Source: Marininema halotolerans (GTDB lineage Bacteria; Bacillota; Bacilli; Thermoactinomycetales; DSM-45169). Taken from it: a stretch of DNA of 64,000 bases. The notes beneath the pieces were generated by a model, which searched no databases, was not told the DNA's origin, and saw nothing but the letters and a program-made list of their open reading frames with translations. Positions within the stretch are counted from its first letter, which is position 1; each line of letters opens with the position of its first letter. Position numbers and translations under genes: made by a program. The stretch spans positions 124,001 to 188,000 of the forward strand of contig NZ_FPAA01000001.1 in the NCBI RefSeq assembly GCF_900116235.1, read 5' to 3'. Below, in pieces: positions 17,634 to 26,448 of the stretch.

Positions 17634-18428
17634 TTATTGTTTCAGTAAATCCAACGTATGGGTTAGTAACTCTTGATCTCCCCAATCCCCATGACCCGGA
17701 ACAACCAGTTTCGCCTGGGGATAGCGATCACGTACATTTTGAATCGTTTTTGGCCACGCCGTCATATTGGCATCATCCGTATTACCCATGGTTGTCGCTT
17801 CCAAGGACTTTACTAAGCAACCCCCAAACAATACCTGATGTTGTGGCAACCAAACCACGATGTTGTCTTTGGTATGACCTTCTCCTAGAAAAGCCGTCTC
17901 GATAATCGTATTCCCTACATGAAACCGAGGATGTTGATCCAATAAAACATCGGGTCTCGGATACCCCGCTTTCTGTGCCAATCGCGCGGTCTTTAATGTA
18001 CTTCGCACCTCAATTCCTGCTTTCTTCAAGGTGCGTATTCCTCCGATACGGTCTTCATGGGAATGGGTAATTACCGCCACGGTCACCTTCCGCTCAAATT
18101 GTTGCCGAATTAACGATAGCAGCTCTTCTGTCAACGTATCATTCCAAGAGGAATCGATAAGAACCAATCCCTTGGTCGTTTGAATTAACATGCCATTGGA
18201 GGGCACACGGGATGCCCCTTTATAATCACCATAGGTGGTATGTACCCAAACCCTTGAATTTATTTGTCTCAACTCGACTGTCTTGTCTGGATTTGTGATC
18301 ACGTTATTGGAAAGAGGCTTTCGTGCAAAGGCCATTTCTCCATGATCACCCACCGTTGTGAAACAATATCCCCCTAACAAAAAGACACATAAGAGGAATA
18401 CAATAGCCCATCTTTTTGAGCGATCCAC
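17634..18428 (-). CDS. bla: Subclass B1 metallo-beta-lactamase
   Basis: 264 residues. An N-terminal hydrophobic signal (WAIVFLLCVFLLGGYCF) indicates export, possibly with membrane retention. All B1 zinc ligands are in place: HSHEDR (His, His, Asp), GEGHTKDN (His), GGCLVKS (Cys) and VPGHGDWG (His). The stretch DNIVVWLPQHQVLFGGCLVKS and the end HTLDLLKQ are very close in form to Bacillus cereus BcII. It should hydrolyse penicillins, cephalosporins and carbapenems in the cell envelope. The start is GTG at 18428 after AAAGGAGG with 8-nt spacing. No mobile element or regulator lies next to it, so it looks chromosomal and resident. Confidence 0.9.
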   Translation of the reverse strand: MDRSKRWAIVFLLCVFLLGGYCFTTVGDHGEMAFARKPLSNNVITNPDKTVELRQINSRVWVHTTYGDYKGASRVPSNGMLIQTTKGLVLIDSSWNDTLTEELLSLIRQQFERKVTVAVITHSHEDRIGGIRTLKKAGIEVRSTLKTARLAQKAGYPRPDVLLDQHPRFHVGNTIIETAFLGEGHTKDNIVVWLPQHQVLFGGCLVKSLEATTMGNTDDANMTAWPKTIQNVRDRYPQAKLVVPGHGDWGDQELLTHTLDLLKQ

Positions 18429-18784
18429 TTCGCCATCCTCCTTTTCCCATGTTAATATTACGTTCTCTCCTTAAATATAATCTCCTTCCTATAACAAATT
18501 TTTACTACTTAGGACCTACACTGAAAAACTTCAAAGGAGGATCCTCTATCCTCCGTTGTATGTTTTAATCACTAATCACTCTCTAATTCCCCCTCTAACA
18601 AGTGCTGGCTTCCATGCTCTCGCATCTTACAAACATCATTTGTTATGAAAGTATAGGTGATATCCTTGAATCCATTGGATCATTATATGGAACTCCGCCT
18701 ACGCTATCGCAATATGGCAGAGGACGAATCACTATCGATCAGCCGCGAAGAATTATTCGAAGCACTCATCCGCTAATGGTTTCA
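18429..18784. other. Intergenic region
   Basis: No confident gene. It contains a short hairpin GGAGGAT / ATCCTCC at about 18536-18554. A possible 39-codon frame (GTG about 18658 to TAA at 18776, ending SISREELFEALIR) has no clear ribosome site. Confidence 0.3.
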
Positions 18785-18817
18785 GTAATAAAACAACACC
18801 CCCAGGTGGAGGTGTTG
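18785..18817 (-). terminator. Terminator downstream of the MFS gene
   Basis: Minus strand: stem CAACACC / GGTGTTG followed by TTTTATTAC. It is 33 bp after the MFS stop codon. Confidence 0.75.
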
Positions 18818-18849
18818 CTTTCGTTTACATCGGACTCTTCTCCCTGTTT

Positions 18850-20130
18850 TCACCCTTCCAGAGCCACGTTTTCCTTTTTGGCCATATTAGCCTTTTCTGT
18901 ACGGTTTTGAAGGTCATCCATAATGACGTAGAGAATGAACATGCCCGTTAATCCTACACCCGTTACGATTGCAGTCGTTAACCATGAAGATAGAAAACCA
19001 CTGATGGTAATCGTTAGTGATGCAATCAACATCGATAAATTGACCGAGATGGTAGAAACCGCCATATATGAACTTCTCGCATCCTCCGGAGGTATCGCTG
19101 CTAAATACGATTGTTCAACGGGGACTCTTATCATTTCGCCAATGGTTGCGATTACCATCACGAAAACGAGCATCCACATATTCGTTAAGTAGGTCATCAA
19201 ACCAAAACCCACCGTAAACATCAATAATCCAACCTTTAGCACAGTTTTATCACTATAATTTCTAACTAGCTTTACGGTTAGAATGGAAAAAGCGAGAACG
19301 AGTATGGTATTTTCCGTTCTTAACAAGCCAAGTGCTTGAACCCCATCCACCTGCAAAAAAAGGAAATGTTGATTTGCAATTTTTTCATTTAATCGGACCC
19401 CAATATAATTGGTCAATTGCAATTCCATGGAATACAACAGAGTATCCGCTACGATAAACCAAACAAAGAGATGATCTCTAAAGACTAATTTATATTGATT
19501 CAATAATTTAATGACATGGGAAGAAGCCTCTTCCTCCTGCTCTTGCGATCGGATATAGCTTTCCTGAATAAAAAAGACGACTAGCACCGTGCTCACCATG
19601 GCACCGAGTGATAACGCGATCATCAGCTCAAAGAGGTGCGTAGCAAAAAAGAAACCGCCGATGATCGCTCCAATCCCAACAGATAAATTAAATGACCAAT
19701 ACACAATGGAATACATCAGTTTCCGTTGTTCTGGCTTACTTACATCAATCAGCATCGCCTCATTCGCCGGGCCGGATAACCCCCAGCAAATTGTATTCAC
19801 CGTCATCATCAAGAAAGTAATAAAAGGCGAATGGTACCACGGTGAATTACATAGTAACATCGTCACAAATGCTACCAACCGAAGGGTTTCAGCAACCATG
19901 AGGGATTTTTTTCTACCGTAATGATCTGCTACGTATCCACCGATGAATTTAACGACGATACCAGCAAACACATTGAGGATAAGTAACATCCCAGCAACTT
20001 TTACACCATAATATTTCGCGATGTAGATTGCCATAAAAGGAAATATCATACTCGATAACGCATTACTTAGAAAAAATTCGAATATACGTATTTTTATATT
20101 TAAATGAAAATCTTTAAATTCCACTTTCAT
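18850..20130 (-). CDS. MFS family transporter
   Basis: About 426 residues with twelve predicted membrane segments. The MFS motif between helices 2 and 3 is clear (GGYVADHYGRKKSLMVAE). Further segments are MTVNTICWGLSGPANEAMLI and a C-terminal pair around MLIASLTITISGFLSSW. It is probably a drug or small-molecule exporter; substrate not predictable. ATG at 20130 (MKVEFKDF) follows AAGGGGGGA; the upstream ATG at 20172 has no site. Single transcription unit; the region before it (20131-20494) is AT-rich and has no gene. Confidence 0.85.
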   Translation of the reverse strand: MKVEFKDFHLNIKIRIFEFFLSNALSSMIFPFMAIYIAKYYGVKVAGMLLILNVFAGIVVKFIGGYVADHYGRKKSLMVAETLRLVAFVTMLLCNSPWYHSPFITFLMMTVNTICWGLSGPANEAMLIDVSKPEQRKLMYSIVYWSFNLSVGIGAIIGGFFFATHLFELMIALSLGAMVSTVLVVFFIQESYIRSQEQEEEASSHVIKLLNQYKLVFRDHLFVWFIVADTLLYSMELQLTNYIGVRLNEKIANQHFLFLQVDGVQALGLLRTENTILVLAFSILTVKLVRNYSDKTVLKVGLLMFTVGFGLMTYLTNMWMLVFVMVIATIGEMIRVPVEQSYLAAIPPEDARSSYMAVSTISVNLSMLIASLTITISGFLSSWLTTAIVTGVGLTGMFILYVIMDDLQNRTEKANMAKKENVALEG

Positions 20131-20494
20131 TCCCCCCTTGGCCAATGTATCCAATTCAGCTGTAAAAATCATTTATTTGTGGTGTCCGGCGAAGGAGATC
20201 CTTACACCTTTACTGATAAAAATTCATACGTCAACCTCATCATTTCATTAATTAGTTTTCTACATTGATCATGGGTTTCCTGCTAGAACAAACCCCTAAA
20301 GTTAATAATTCAACCACTAAAAGCTAAATAATGTTGCAATCACTTGTAATTATGTAATTTTAATCCATAATTACAAAAGCCATTCTATCAATCGTAAATA
20401 AATCTATTTCCTTTCGGCTCTATTCAAATAATGGACGTATATTCAACATTGGTAACCTTCTACTGCCATGACAGAACGAATCTTACATTCCACA
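20131..20494. other. Intergenic region without gene
   Basis: AT-rich sequence between the MFS start and the DinB gene terminator. No open frame with a ribosome site and no strong repeat seen. Confidence 0.4.
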
Positions 20495-20531
20495 CAAAAT
20501 AAGCCCCCCTCCATTCATGTAGGGGGGCTTG
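20495..20531 (-). terminator. Terminator of the DinB-family gene
   Basis: Stem AAGCCCCCC / GGGGGGCTT followed on the minus strand by ATTTTG, directly after the DinB stop codon. Confidence 0.9.
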
Positions 20532-20544
20532 GCAAGCCAAATCA

Positions 20545-21036
20545 TTAAGCTGGATAACCTCCACTTGGTGGTGGCCATTCGCTAAACAACCGGCGAATAA
20601 ACACAATTTGGCCAAGGTGATACGAATTGTGTGAAGCAATATTCCTTAGGGTATGTATCCTTGTTTCCTCAGGCCGGATCGCCAACGGTTGATGCAACTG
20701 ATCCCCCTTAGCAATATCGATCGCCTGATCCACACCTTTTAGAAAGCTGTCGATTAGCTCTTTCCACACCGTTTCACTCACTGCATTTTTTTCAGAAGGC
20801 CATGACTCCATCACATGGGATGGTAATTGAGGCTTTTCATCTTGAGCAACTCGAAGTAAAAACGCTTGCCAATAGTTCATATGACTTAGCAATTCATAAA
20901 TGGTATGGGGTTGTCTCTCTAGTGTTTTACCTGCAAGCTCCCAACTAATATCAGGTAGTGCTTTGTGGATCGGAAGGTGTCCACGTTCTCCCTTTAGCGA
21001 TTGTACAAGCGCTGATGAAATGGCTGTATCAGACAA
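20545..21036 (-). CDS. DinB family protein
   Basis: 163 residues, helical. The metal-site histidines of the DinB four-helix fold are visible: LLSHMNYWQAF near residue 50 and ASHNSYHLGQIVFIRR near 140. Many members are thiol-dependent (bacillithiol or mycothiol) transferases; others are damage-induced with no known activity. The ending GQIVFIRRLFSEWPPPSGG is typical for the DinB_2 branch. The ATG at 21036 lacks a strong ribosome site (AAGGAGTTG is 11 to 12 nt away). Monocistronic. Confidence 0.85.
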   Translation of the reverse strand: MSDTAISSALVQSLKGERGHLPIHKALPDISWELAGKTLERQPHTIYELLSHMNYWQAFLLRVAQDEKPQLPSHVMESWPSEKNAVSETVWKELIDSFLKGVDQAIDIAKGDQLHQPLAIRPEETRIHTLRNIASHNSYHLGQIVFIRRLFSEWPPPSGGYPA

Positions 21037-21274
21037 TGAATCCTCAACTCCTTATAAAAAGACAGGGTAATCGATCACATAGTATCGTCATATCAAGTAG
21101 ATTACCACACATCCAGCTATAACATCCACTTACGATTATAAGTAATTAAATCTAAATAAATTACAAAATATATTAATTTATTAATATATTAAACAAATAT
21201 TTAATTATAATTATCTTTATTTTTGATATTGCATACATGAAATGAGCACCTGTAAATGGATCTTAAAATTACAC

Positions 21275-21303
21275 TTGAACTAAAAATGTAATTTGAGTAT
21301 ACT
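21275..21303 (+). promoter_or_regulatory. Sigma-A type promoter for the SDR gene
   Basis: TTGAAC (21275-21280), 17 nt, TATACT (21298-21303), about 70 bp upstream of the GTG start. The surrounding region is very AT-rich. Confidence 0.7.
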
Positions 21304-21371
21304 TAGTTTATTAAGTTCACCAACAACTTACATGGCAATTGATGATTGTCCATATAAAGGAGAGGTTTTAA

Positions 21372-22211
21372 GTGGATAAAGTAATGTGTATTACAGGTGC
21401 TTCATCAGGTATTGGATTAGCTACCGCACTCAAGTTTGCTGAAGAGGGTTGGAGGGTCTATGCGGGCACACGAAATGTGCAACGGGATCAACAACAATAT
21501 GCGGATAAAAAGAATCTTCAATTTATCGAAATGGATGTCGCTCATCCTGATTCCCTCGAAGGTGCATTTGACCAAATCAGAGAAACGGAAGATCATATCG
21601 ACGTGCTTTTTTGTAACGCCGGCGTAGGTTATTTACGATCCTTAGGGCAGGCATCCGTTGAAGAAATTCAGCAGATCTTTAATACCAATGTCTATGGGGT
21701 CATGCACACCATTCGCGCTGGACTTCCCCTTTTACAAAAAGCCGACCGGGGTTATCTCCTTGCAACATCGAGCGTCGGTGGACTGGTTGGACAACCCATG
21801 AATGAAATCTACTGCGCTAGTAAATTTGCAGTGGAAGGGTTATTAGAGAGTTTAGCTACCTACTATCCACCCTTTTTTAATATTGATGTGACCCTTCTCG
21901 AGCCGGGTGCCATCGACACAAACTTTGGGCAAACCGTGATGGAAAACCTCCAAGCTTCAGGTGGCATTATCGAGGATGAATACAAACCTGTAATCGATGC
22001 CTATATCAACACCTTTAGAAAGAGACACGTGGAACCACAAACTCCTGAATCGGTGGCGAATGTTGTCTATCACCTCGTACAGATGGAAACAAAACCCCTG
22101 CGTGTTCGCTCCTCTGAAGCGGCAGAATCTTTCTCCCGCTTTAAGACAGAAAAAGATCCAACCGGTCTTGAAGGCATGTACAATACACGAAAATTACAGT
22201 TGGAGTTGTAA
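21372..22211 (+). CDS. Short-chain dehydrogenase/reductase
   Basis: 279 residues, classical SDR fold. Cofactor motif TGASSGIG at residues 8-15, NAGVGY near 88, catalytic serine in LATSSVGG near 135, and YCASK (Tyr-x-x-x-Lys) near 155, so all catalytic residues are present. The arginine after the second strand (AGTRN) points to NADPH preference. Substrate unknown. Start GTG at 21372 after AAGGAGAGG. Single-gene unit between a good promoter and a strong terminator. Confidence 0.88.
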   Translation: MDKVMCITGASSGIGLATALKFAEEGWRVYAGTRNVQRDQQQYADKKNLQFIEMDVAHPDSLEGAFDQIRETEDHIDVLFCNAGVGYLRSLGQASVEEIQQIFNTNVYGVMHTIRAGLPLLQKADRGYLLATSSVGGLVGQPMNEIYCASKFAVEGLLESLATYYPPFFNIDVTLLEPGAIDTNFGQTVMENLQASGGIIEDEYKPVIDAYINTFRKRHVEPQTPESVANVVYHLVQMETKPLRVRSSEAAESFSRFKTEKDPTGLEGMYNTRKLQLEL

Positions 22212-22258
22212 TCTTTCGTGAATTGACAACAATGTTATCTTAAAAGATTCTTACCTAA

Positions 22259-22310
22259 TAAAGTCATGCATCGTGGCAAATCTATGCTACTGATGCATGA
22301 CTTTTTATTA
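22259..22310 (+). terminator. Terminator after the SDR gene
   Basis: The stem AAAGTCATGCATC / GATGCATGACTTT is followed by TTATTATTTT. Confidence 0.88.
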
Positions 22311-22418
22311 TTTTATTCCTCACCCAACAACTTAAAACCGGATAATTCACACAACTATCTTCGTTCGATTGTATAATGGATATGAACGAATCAACTGTAA
22401 ATAAGGGAGGGATTACCT

Positions 22419-22814
22419 ATCAAGCATATTTTCTTCGTAGTCACCATCTTCGTTCTTATCCCCGCTATATCTGCATGCCAGTCATCGCAAGCCATACGAT
22501 CGATTGCTGTACAGGAGAGACAAACGAACGGCAGTCTAGTTCCAAGTGTGAAAATTACAGAGAAGTCGAGAATTAAAAGACTTCAAGCCATTTTTGATGA
22601 AGTGAGTTGGAATAAAAACGTAATTGCAGACATGGTACACCCTTCTGATTTTGAAGTTGAGGTAGAATTTGAAAATAAAGGCGAAGAAGAACCCTATTCG
22701 ATCTGGTTCACTAAAGGTAATGCAGAGATTAAAAGTGAGCAAAAGGGGTATGGGGTGACCCATGGTAAACAAGGACAAGAACTGCAATCGCTATTGTCAT
22801 CAAACCACGAGTAA
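22419..22814 (+). CDS. Small predicted lipoprotein with apparent ATC start codon
   Basis: The frame from 22419 reads as a textbook lipoprotein: (M)KHIFFVVTIFVLIPA, then lipobox ISAC followed by QSSQAIRS, and a soluble C-terminal part of about 105 residues (SRIKRLQAIFDEVSW, HPSDFEVEVEFENKG, GYGVTHGKQGQELQSLL). A ribosome site AAGGGAGG (22403-22410) is exactly 8 nt before codon ATC; no ATG, GTG or TTG exists in frame between the upstream stop and the signal peptide. A downstream in-frame GTG (22548) would remove the signal peptide and lacks a site. So either ATC is used as a rare start, or the start codon has mutated and the gene is dying. No family recognised; 131 residues. Confidence 0.6.
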   Translation: MKHIFFVVTIFVLIPAISACQSSQAIRSIAVQERQTNGSLVPSVKITEKSRIKRLQAIFDEVSWNKNVIADMVHPSDFEVEVEFENKGEEEPYSIWFTKGNAEIKSEQKGYGVTHGKQGQELQSLLSSNHE

Positions 22815-23099
22815 CAGTAGGGTAGGATCGAAGATATCGATTGTCCATTAATTAAGATGATGAACCATAAGGACATCGAAGAGTGGAGGCTTCGGGGATA
22901 AAGCAAAGTTGTTAGCGCTCTAACATAACCGGTTAATCAAGTTAAACCCTTAGAATGGAGGACGGATAAATCTCTTTTTCCTCACTGCCTCTGTAGCCTA
23001 TCGAGTTATCGCCAGATATAAAAAGAAGCACAGGTGACTGAACATTACCTGTACTCCACCCTAGCCATCATTCAGGGAACCACCCATCAACAACTTGAT

Positions 23100-23282
23100 C
23101 TATCTTTTTTTATTGATCGCATCCCTGAGCGCGATTACAAATGCAACGATAATGAGTACAAACCCACCGATAATACCGATGGAAATTGCGTTCGCGTAAT
23201 ATGGATACAAACCATTTCCCATGATAATAAAGAAAACGGATAGTAATGTTAGATAAACCACAATGGGATTTCCTTTCATCAC
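23100..23282 (-). CDS. Small two-helix membrane protein
   Basis: 60 residues. Two hydrophobic segments (PIVVYLTLLSVFFIIMG and SIGIIGGFVLIIVAFVIAL) with a short loop and a basic tail (DAINKKR). A strong GGGAGGAGGG site precedes GTG (23282) and ATG (23279); either may start. No family recognised. Stands alone. Confidence 0.6.
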   Translation of the reverse strand: MMKGNPIVVYLTLLSVFFIIMGNGLYPYYANAISIGIIGGFVLIIVAFVIALRDAINKKR

Positions 23283-23506
23283 GATCCCTCCTCCCGAAAT
23301 TGAATATGGACTCTTTCCGTTGCTAACCGATTTATATTATTTAATACACTATACCACTATACATTTTAAACGCAAAGTTATTTACCATTTTAAATATATA
23401 AGAGATCAGATAATATACAAACTAATAAGATTAACAGACAAATACAACCAATAATTTAACAACATCATCCACGAAATTTGGAATATGAAAAATAGACTTA
23501 CCTAAC

Positions 23507-23550
23507 CAAGAGTAGTCGGTACTTTTATCAAAAAATACCGACTACTCTTG
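23507..23550. repeat. Near-perfect 44-bp inverted repeat (hairpin)
   Basis: Arms CAAGAGTAGTCGGTA (23507-23521) and TACCGACTACTCTTG (23536-23550) are perfectly complementary over 15 bp. Parts of the 14-nt loop (CTTTT / AAAAA) can extend the stem. There is no T-run on either side, so it is not a standard terminator. It lies in a gene-free stretch (23283-23687). Confidence 0.8.
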
Positions 23551-23687
23551 CCAAATTCCGTGACTTGAACCTTCACAACATACCGAGCTGGTTCTACTCG
23601 AACATCACTAACCATAACCCATCATGATCTTCACCTTACATCAGCAATCTACAGCATGAATACAATGCGTGCTACCCTACCTTTTTG

Positions 23688-24221
23688 CTAAGTGTTTCCG
23701 GTGGTTCTCGTGTAAGTCGCCGTTACTTTAAGATAAGGAAGGCCACCAAATGCCGCTGACACTGGCCCATACACGACTGCCGTTCCATTCTCAAATGCCC
23801 CTTGCCGTATCGCAAATTCTCCCCCAGCAGGTAAGATTTGAATCGCACCATCAGGTCCTACTGTGTAGGCAATGGTTTGCCCTGCTCTAAGAAATACAAC
23901 CCGTTGATTTTTCGTTGTCACTCGCTTCGTTGTGATGCCCCGCAGCTTCTTTCGATTTTGAATCTTACTTCTTGCTGCCGGCGGGGGAGGAGCCACCGCT
24001 GGAGTCGCTTGAATCGTAATGGGGACCCCACTCGCCATTGGATTATTCACCGTATATACTGTGTGATAAGTTCCTCGCCCTAATGCTCCACCACTTTCTG
24101 AAACGGTTCCAGTCTGATAAGGAGCCGACCAAGCAAATTGCGCCCCTGTTCTCGCCCTCGCTCCGACTGCGGGTCGATCTACTATACGTAGTGGATTCAC
24201 CGTTTCCACATCAATCGTCAT
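23688..24221 (-). CDS. Hypothetical protein with Pro/Ala linker
   Basis: About 177 residues from ATG 24221 (MTIDVETV) after AAAGGAG. No signal peptide or membrane helix. The N-terminal part is glycine/threonine rich (GALGRGTYHTVYTVNNP). A proline-alanine linker (TPAVAPPPPAARS) and a basic segment (KIQNRKKLRGITTKR) separate it from a beta-rich C-terminal half (FLRAGQTIAYTVGPDGAIQI, PYLKVTATYTRT). The plan recalls exosporium or surface-layer associated proteins, but no family is recognised. Confidence 0.55.
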   Translation of the reverse strand: MTIDVETVNPLRIVDRPAVGARARTGAQFAWSAPYQTGTVSESGGALGRGTYHTVYTVNNPMASGVPITIQATPAVAPPPPAARSKIQNRKKLRGITTKRVTTKNQRVVFLRAGQTIAYTVGPDGAIQILPAGGEFAIRQGAFENGTAVVYGPVSAAFGGLPYLKVTATYTRTTGNT

Positions 24222-24329
24222 TGCATCATCTCCTTTTTCATGCACTTACAATACATGCATCCTCAAAGAAATTGGAACGGCAGATAGATAACAGCCAAAA
24301 AATCCTACCCTGCAAACTTACAACGTAAC

Positions 24330-24368
24330 AAAAAACCACTCCTCCCGTTCATTGAGAAGTGGCTTTTT
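24330..24368. terminator. Bidirectional terminator, member of a recurring hairpin group
   Basis: AAAAAACCACTCCTC ... GAGAAGTGGCTTTTT. The same AAAAAACCACTCC arm recurs near 28125 and 33930. Confidence 0.7.
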
Positions 24369-24454
24369 ACACCTAGACATCGTTGGTTATCAATCAACTT
24401 ACTAACCTCCACAGAGGGTGCTTACGCTGTTTTTCTAGTGGATCAAGTAATCAG

Positions 24455-25117
24455 TTATCGTATGATGACCGCAGGATTTTGCAAATCGTTATTCATGATG
24501 ACTACATTGGCACTCTCCTTAGGGGAATGCTCTGTTAAATACCGTTCAGAAGCAGCATGATATCTTTTGATGAACATCGCCTCTGCCTTTTCGACGCTTC
24601 CAAATGATCTCTCATCTCTTTGTGCCCCTCTTTTTCTTGCAACGTCAAAGGATGTATCCACAAATATCTTATAATCAAATTGATTTGCTAAAACTTCTTT
24701 AAAAAGAAAGGTTCCATCCACCACCAAAACCATATCGGAAGTTGCCAGTTTAGGTACCGGAGTAACTGGTTCATCTCTAGCTAAATCAAAAGAGCTCGTT
24801 TGATACACCCGGTCGCCTCCAGGACCTAACGGAATTAATAATTTGTCACGAAATGATTCATAATCATGAGCATCCTCGTAATACCCTTTAGCGGAATCCT
24901 TGCCTTGCCTATACCTTATCTTTCTACAATTGTGAAAATGATCGATGCTTGTTCTTATGACATTTTTGCCTCTATGTTCAATTTCCTGTGCTATCTCGTT
25001 TGCTACCGTTGTTTTGCCAGACGCTGTTATCCCACTCACCCCTACACGAATCGGATGATTACAATGTAAAGATAAAATGGAATCCACTATATTTTTTATC
25101 TGTGTGTGACGTACCAT
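24455..25117 (-). CDS. Uridine kinase-like P-loop kinase
   Basis: About 220 residues. Walker A GVSGITASGKTT near residue 27; DHFHNCR after a beta strand, matching the DDFY-type substrate motif of uridine kinases; LVVDGTFLF; and ARKRGAQRDERSFGS as a lid region. It probably phosphorylates a nucleoside or related small molecule with ATP. The start ATG at 25117 (MVRHTQ) follows AGGAGGGGGAAGG; the upstream ATG at 25159 lacks a site. It differs enough from the housekeeping Udk that the true substrate is uncertain. Monocistronic. Confidence 0.75.
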   Translation of the reverse strand: MVRHTQIKNIVDSILSLHCNHPIRVGVSGITASGKTTVANEIAQEIEHRGKNVIRTSIDHFHNCRKIRYRQGKDSAKGYYEDAHDYESFRDKLLIPLGPGGDRVYQTSSFDLARDEPVTPVPKLATSDMVLVVDGTFLFKEVLANQFDYKIFVDTSFDVARKRGAQRDERSFGSVEKAEAMFIKRYHAASERYLTEHSPKESANVVIMNNDLQNPAVIIR

Positions 25118-25159
25118 CCTTCCCCCTCCTAATTTTGATCGGATTGGCAAGTGATCCAT

Positions 25160-25557
25160 ATCTATTAAGTAGAATATAAATGCTTAACCTCTAAGAAACA
25201 TATCACACAAAAAACCACGAAATAGGCTCTTCGTCATAGTAGCGTCTGATGTCGCTAAAATACTGGTGTTCTTCGCTTTTTCCCTTGTAATCACCTTAAG
25301 TCTCGTTTTCACCTCCATTCTCGAATAAAAAAACAACCTGGCTGAAATGACGAAAATAACGAAAAATCATTGGAACAGTGGCAATGCTCTAATCGATTAC
25401 CTTCATGAACTCCGCTTTTCACTTCCACAACACGCCTATGCTATCACCTTTAATTCTTGCAATCATGGCTTTTATACTGCTTGAAAAGCACAACCAATGT
25501 TCTAAACAAAAGAATAAACTATACTGTCCAATCGTAGAAAAGGAGTGAGCATACTGT
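25160..25557. other. Intergenic region without gene
   Basis: AT-rich. A ribosome site AAAGGAG appears only at the right end, for the next gene. No tRNA, repeat or terminator recognised. Confidence 0.4.
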
Positions 25558-26013
25558 ATGAACCACAAAAAGGTAAGATCCCAAAAATCAAAGACTCCCC
25601 TCGTTCATTCTTTAGAAGTTGCAATTCCCCAATTCTCTGAAAGACTCCTACCTGAAATAGGAGTGGGATCGGGTTTTCCACTTATATTAATTCGAATTGG
25701 TATTAGTGGGGCTGTGAATCCACGAACCGGACTTTTTAAATTAACAACATTCGATCTGGTTGACCTATATAACCGTAAAGTAGGGAGAAAACTAAATAAC
25801 AAAACACTAGTAGGCCCAAATACGAAGATTAGAAGAAAAACATCATTACCAATTCTACGACTTCCTTTTCAACCATCAGTATTAAATATATCAAAGTTTG
25901 TGTTTCTGAAATTAAATCCTATTTTAAATAGAAAAGAATTAACATTAGAGTTTGTTACAGCCACTTTTACTGATGGAACAGGAGTGACCAAAAGAAAAGA
26001 TTTTCGCAAATAA
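25558..26013 (+). CDS. Hypothetical basic protein
   Basis: 151 residues, strongly basic and leucine/isoleucine rich (VGRKLNNKTLVGPNTKIRRK, LNISKFVFLKLNPILNRKEL). No signal peptide, no membrane helix of full length and no recognised motif. ATG at 25558 follows AAAGGAG at a slightly long 11-nt distance. Codon use is more AT-rich than the neighbours, which hints at an acquired gene. Function unknown. Confidence 0.5.
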   Translation: MNHKKVRSQKSKTPLVHSLEVAIPQFSERLLPEIGVGSGFPLILIRIGISGAVNPRTGLFKLTTFDLVDLYNRKVGRKLNNKTLVGPNTKIRRKTSLPILRLPFQPSVLNISKFVFLKLNPILNRKELTLEFVTATFTDGTGVTKRKDFRK

Positions 26014-26448
26014 AATATAAAGTATAATTAATTTATATTTTAATATGTTAGGTGGATTTATTCAAATAAATAATAGCAATAAATTAAGCCCCTAGAGTAT
26101 AATAAATAAAAAGAGGGCGCTTTTTTATTTCTAGGTGAAGAGTTAATTTTGCACATGGGTCTTTCCCGATACCATGTACCATTGACACGAAAGTATAAAA
26201 AATCCACCCGCTTTCGCGAGTGAAAAGGATTGAGGCTTGAGTTCTGAGAAAACTCCTTATGGGAGCCGTTTAAGCTCGTTTTAATTCAAGCAATACAAAA
26301 TATATATCAAAAACGCTATTGTTGCGTGAAGAGACGCTGTTAGCGCTGAAAGAACTACTATATATCAATGCTATTTAAAGGGTTAAATTTATCATTGTTT
26401 TCCTTAAGCAGCAAGTCATTAACAACCCTAGCATTTACGCATTATTAC
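26014..26448. other. Intergenic region without gene
   Basis: AT-rich. A weak hairpin with a T-run (about 26108-26130) may terminate the preceding gene. Nothing else recognised. Confidence 0.4.

Noticed and set aside
18602-18910. 102-codon plus-strand frame
   Set aside because: It runs over the MFS terminator and into the antisense of that gene; no ribosome site.
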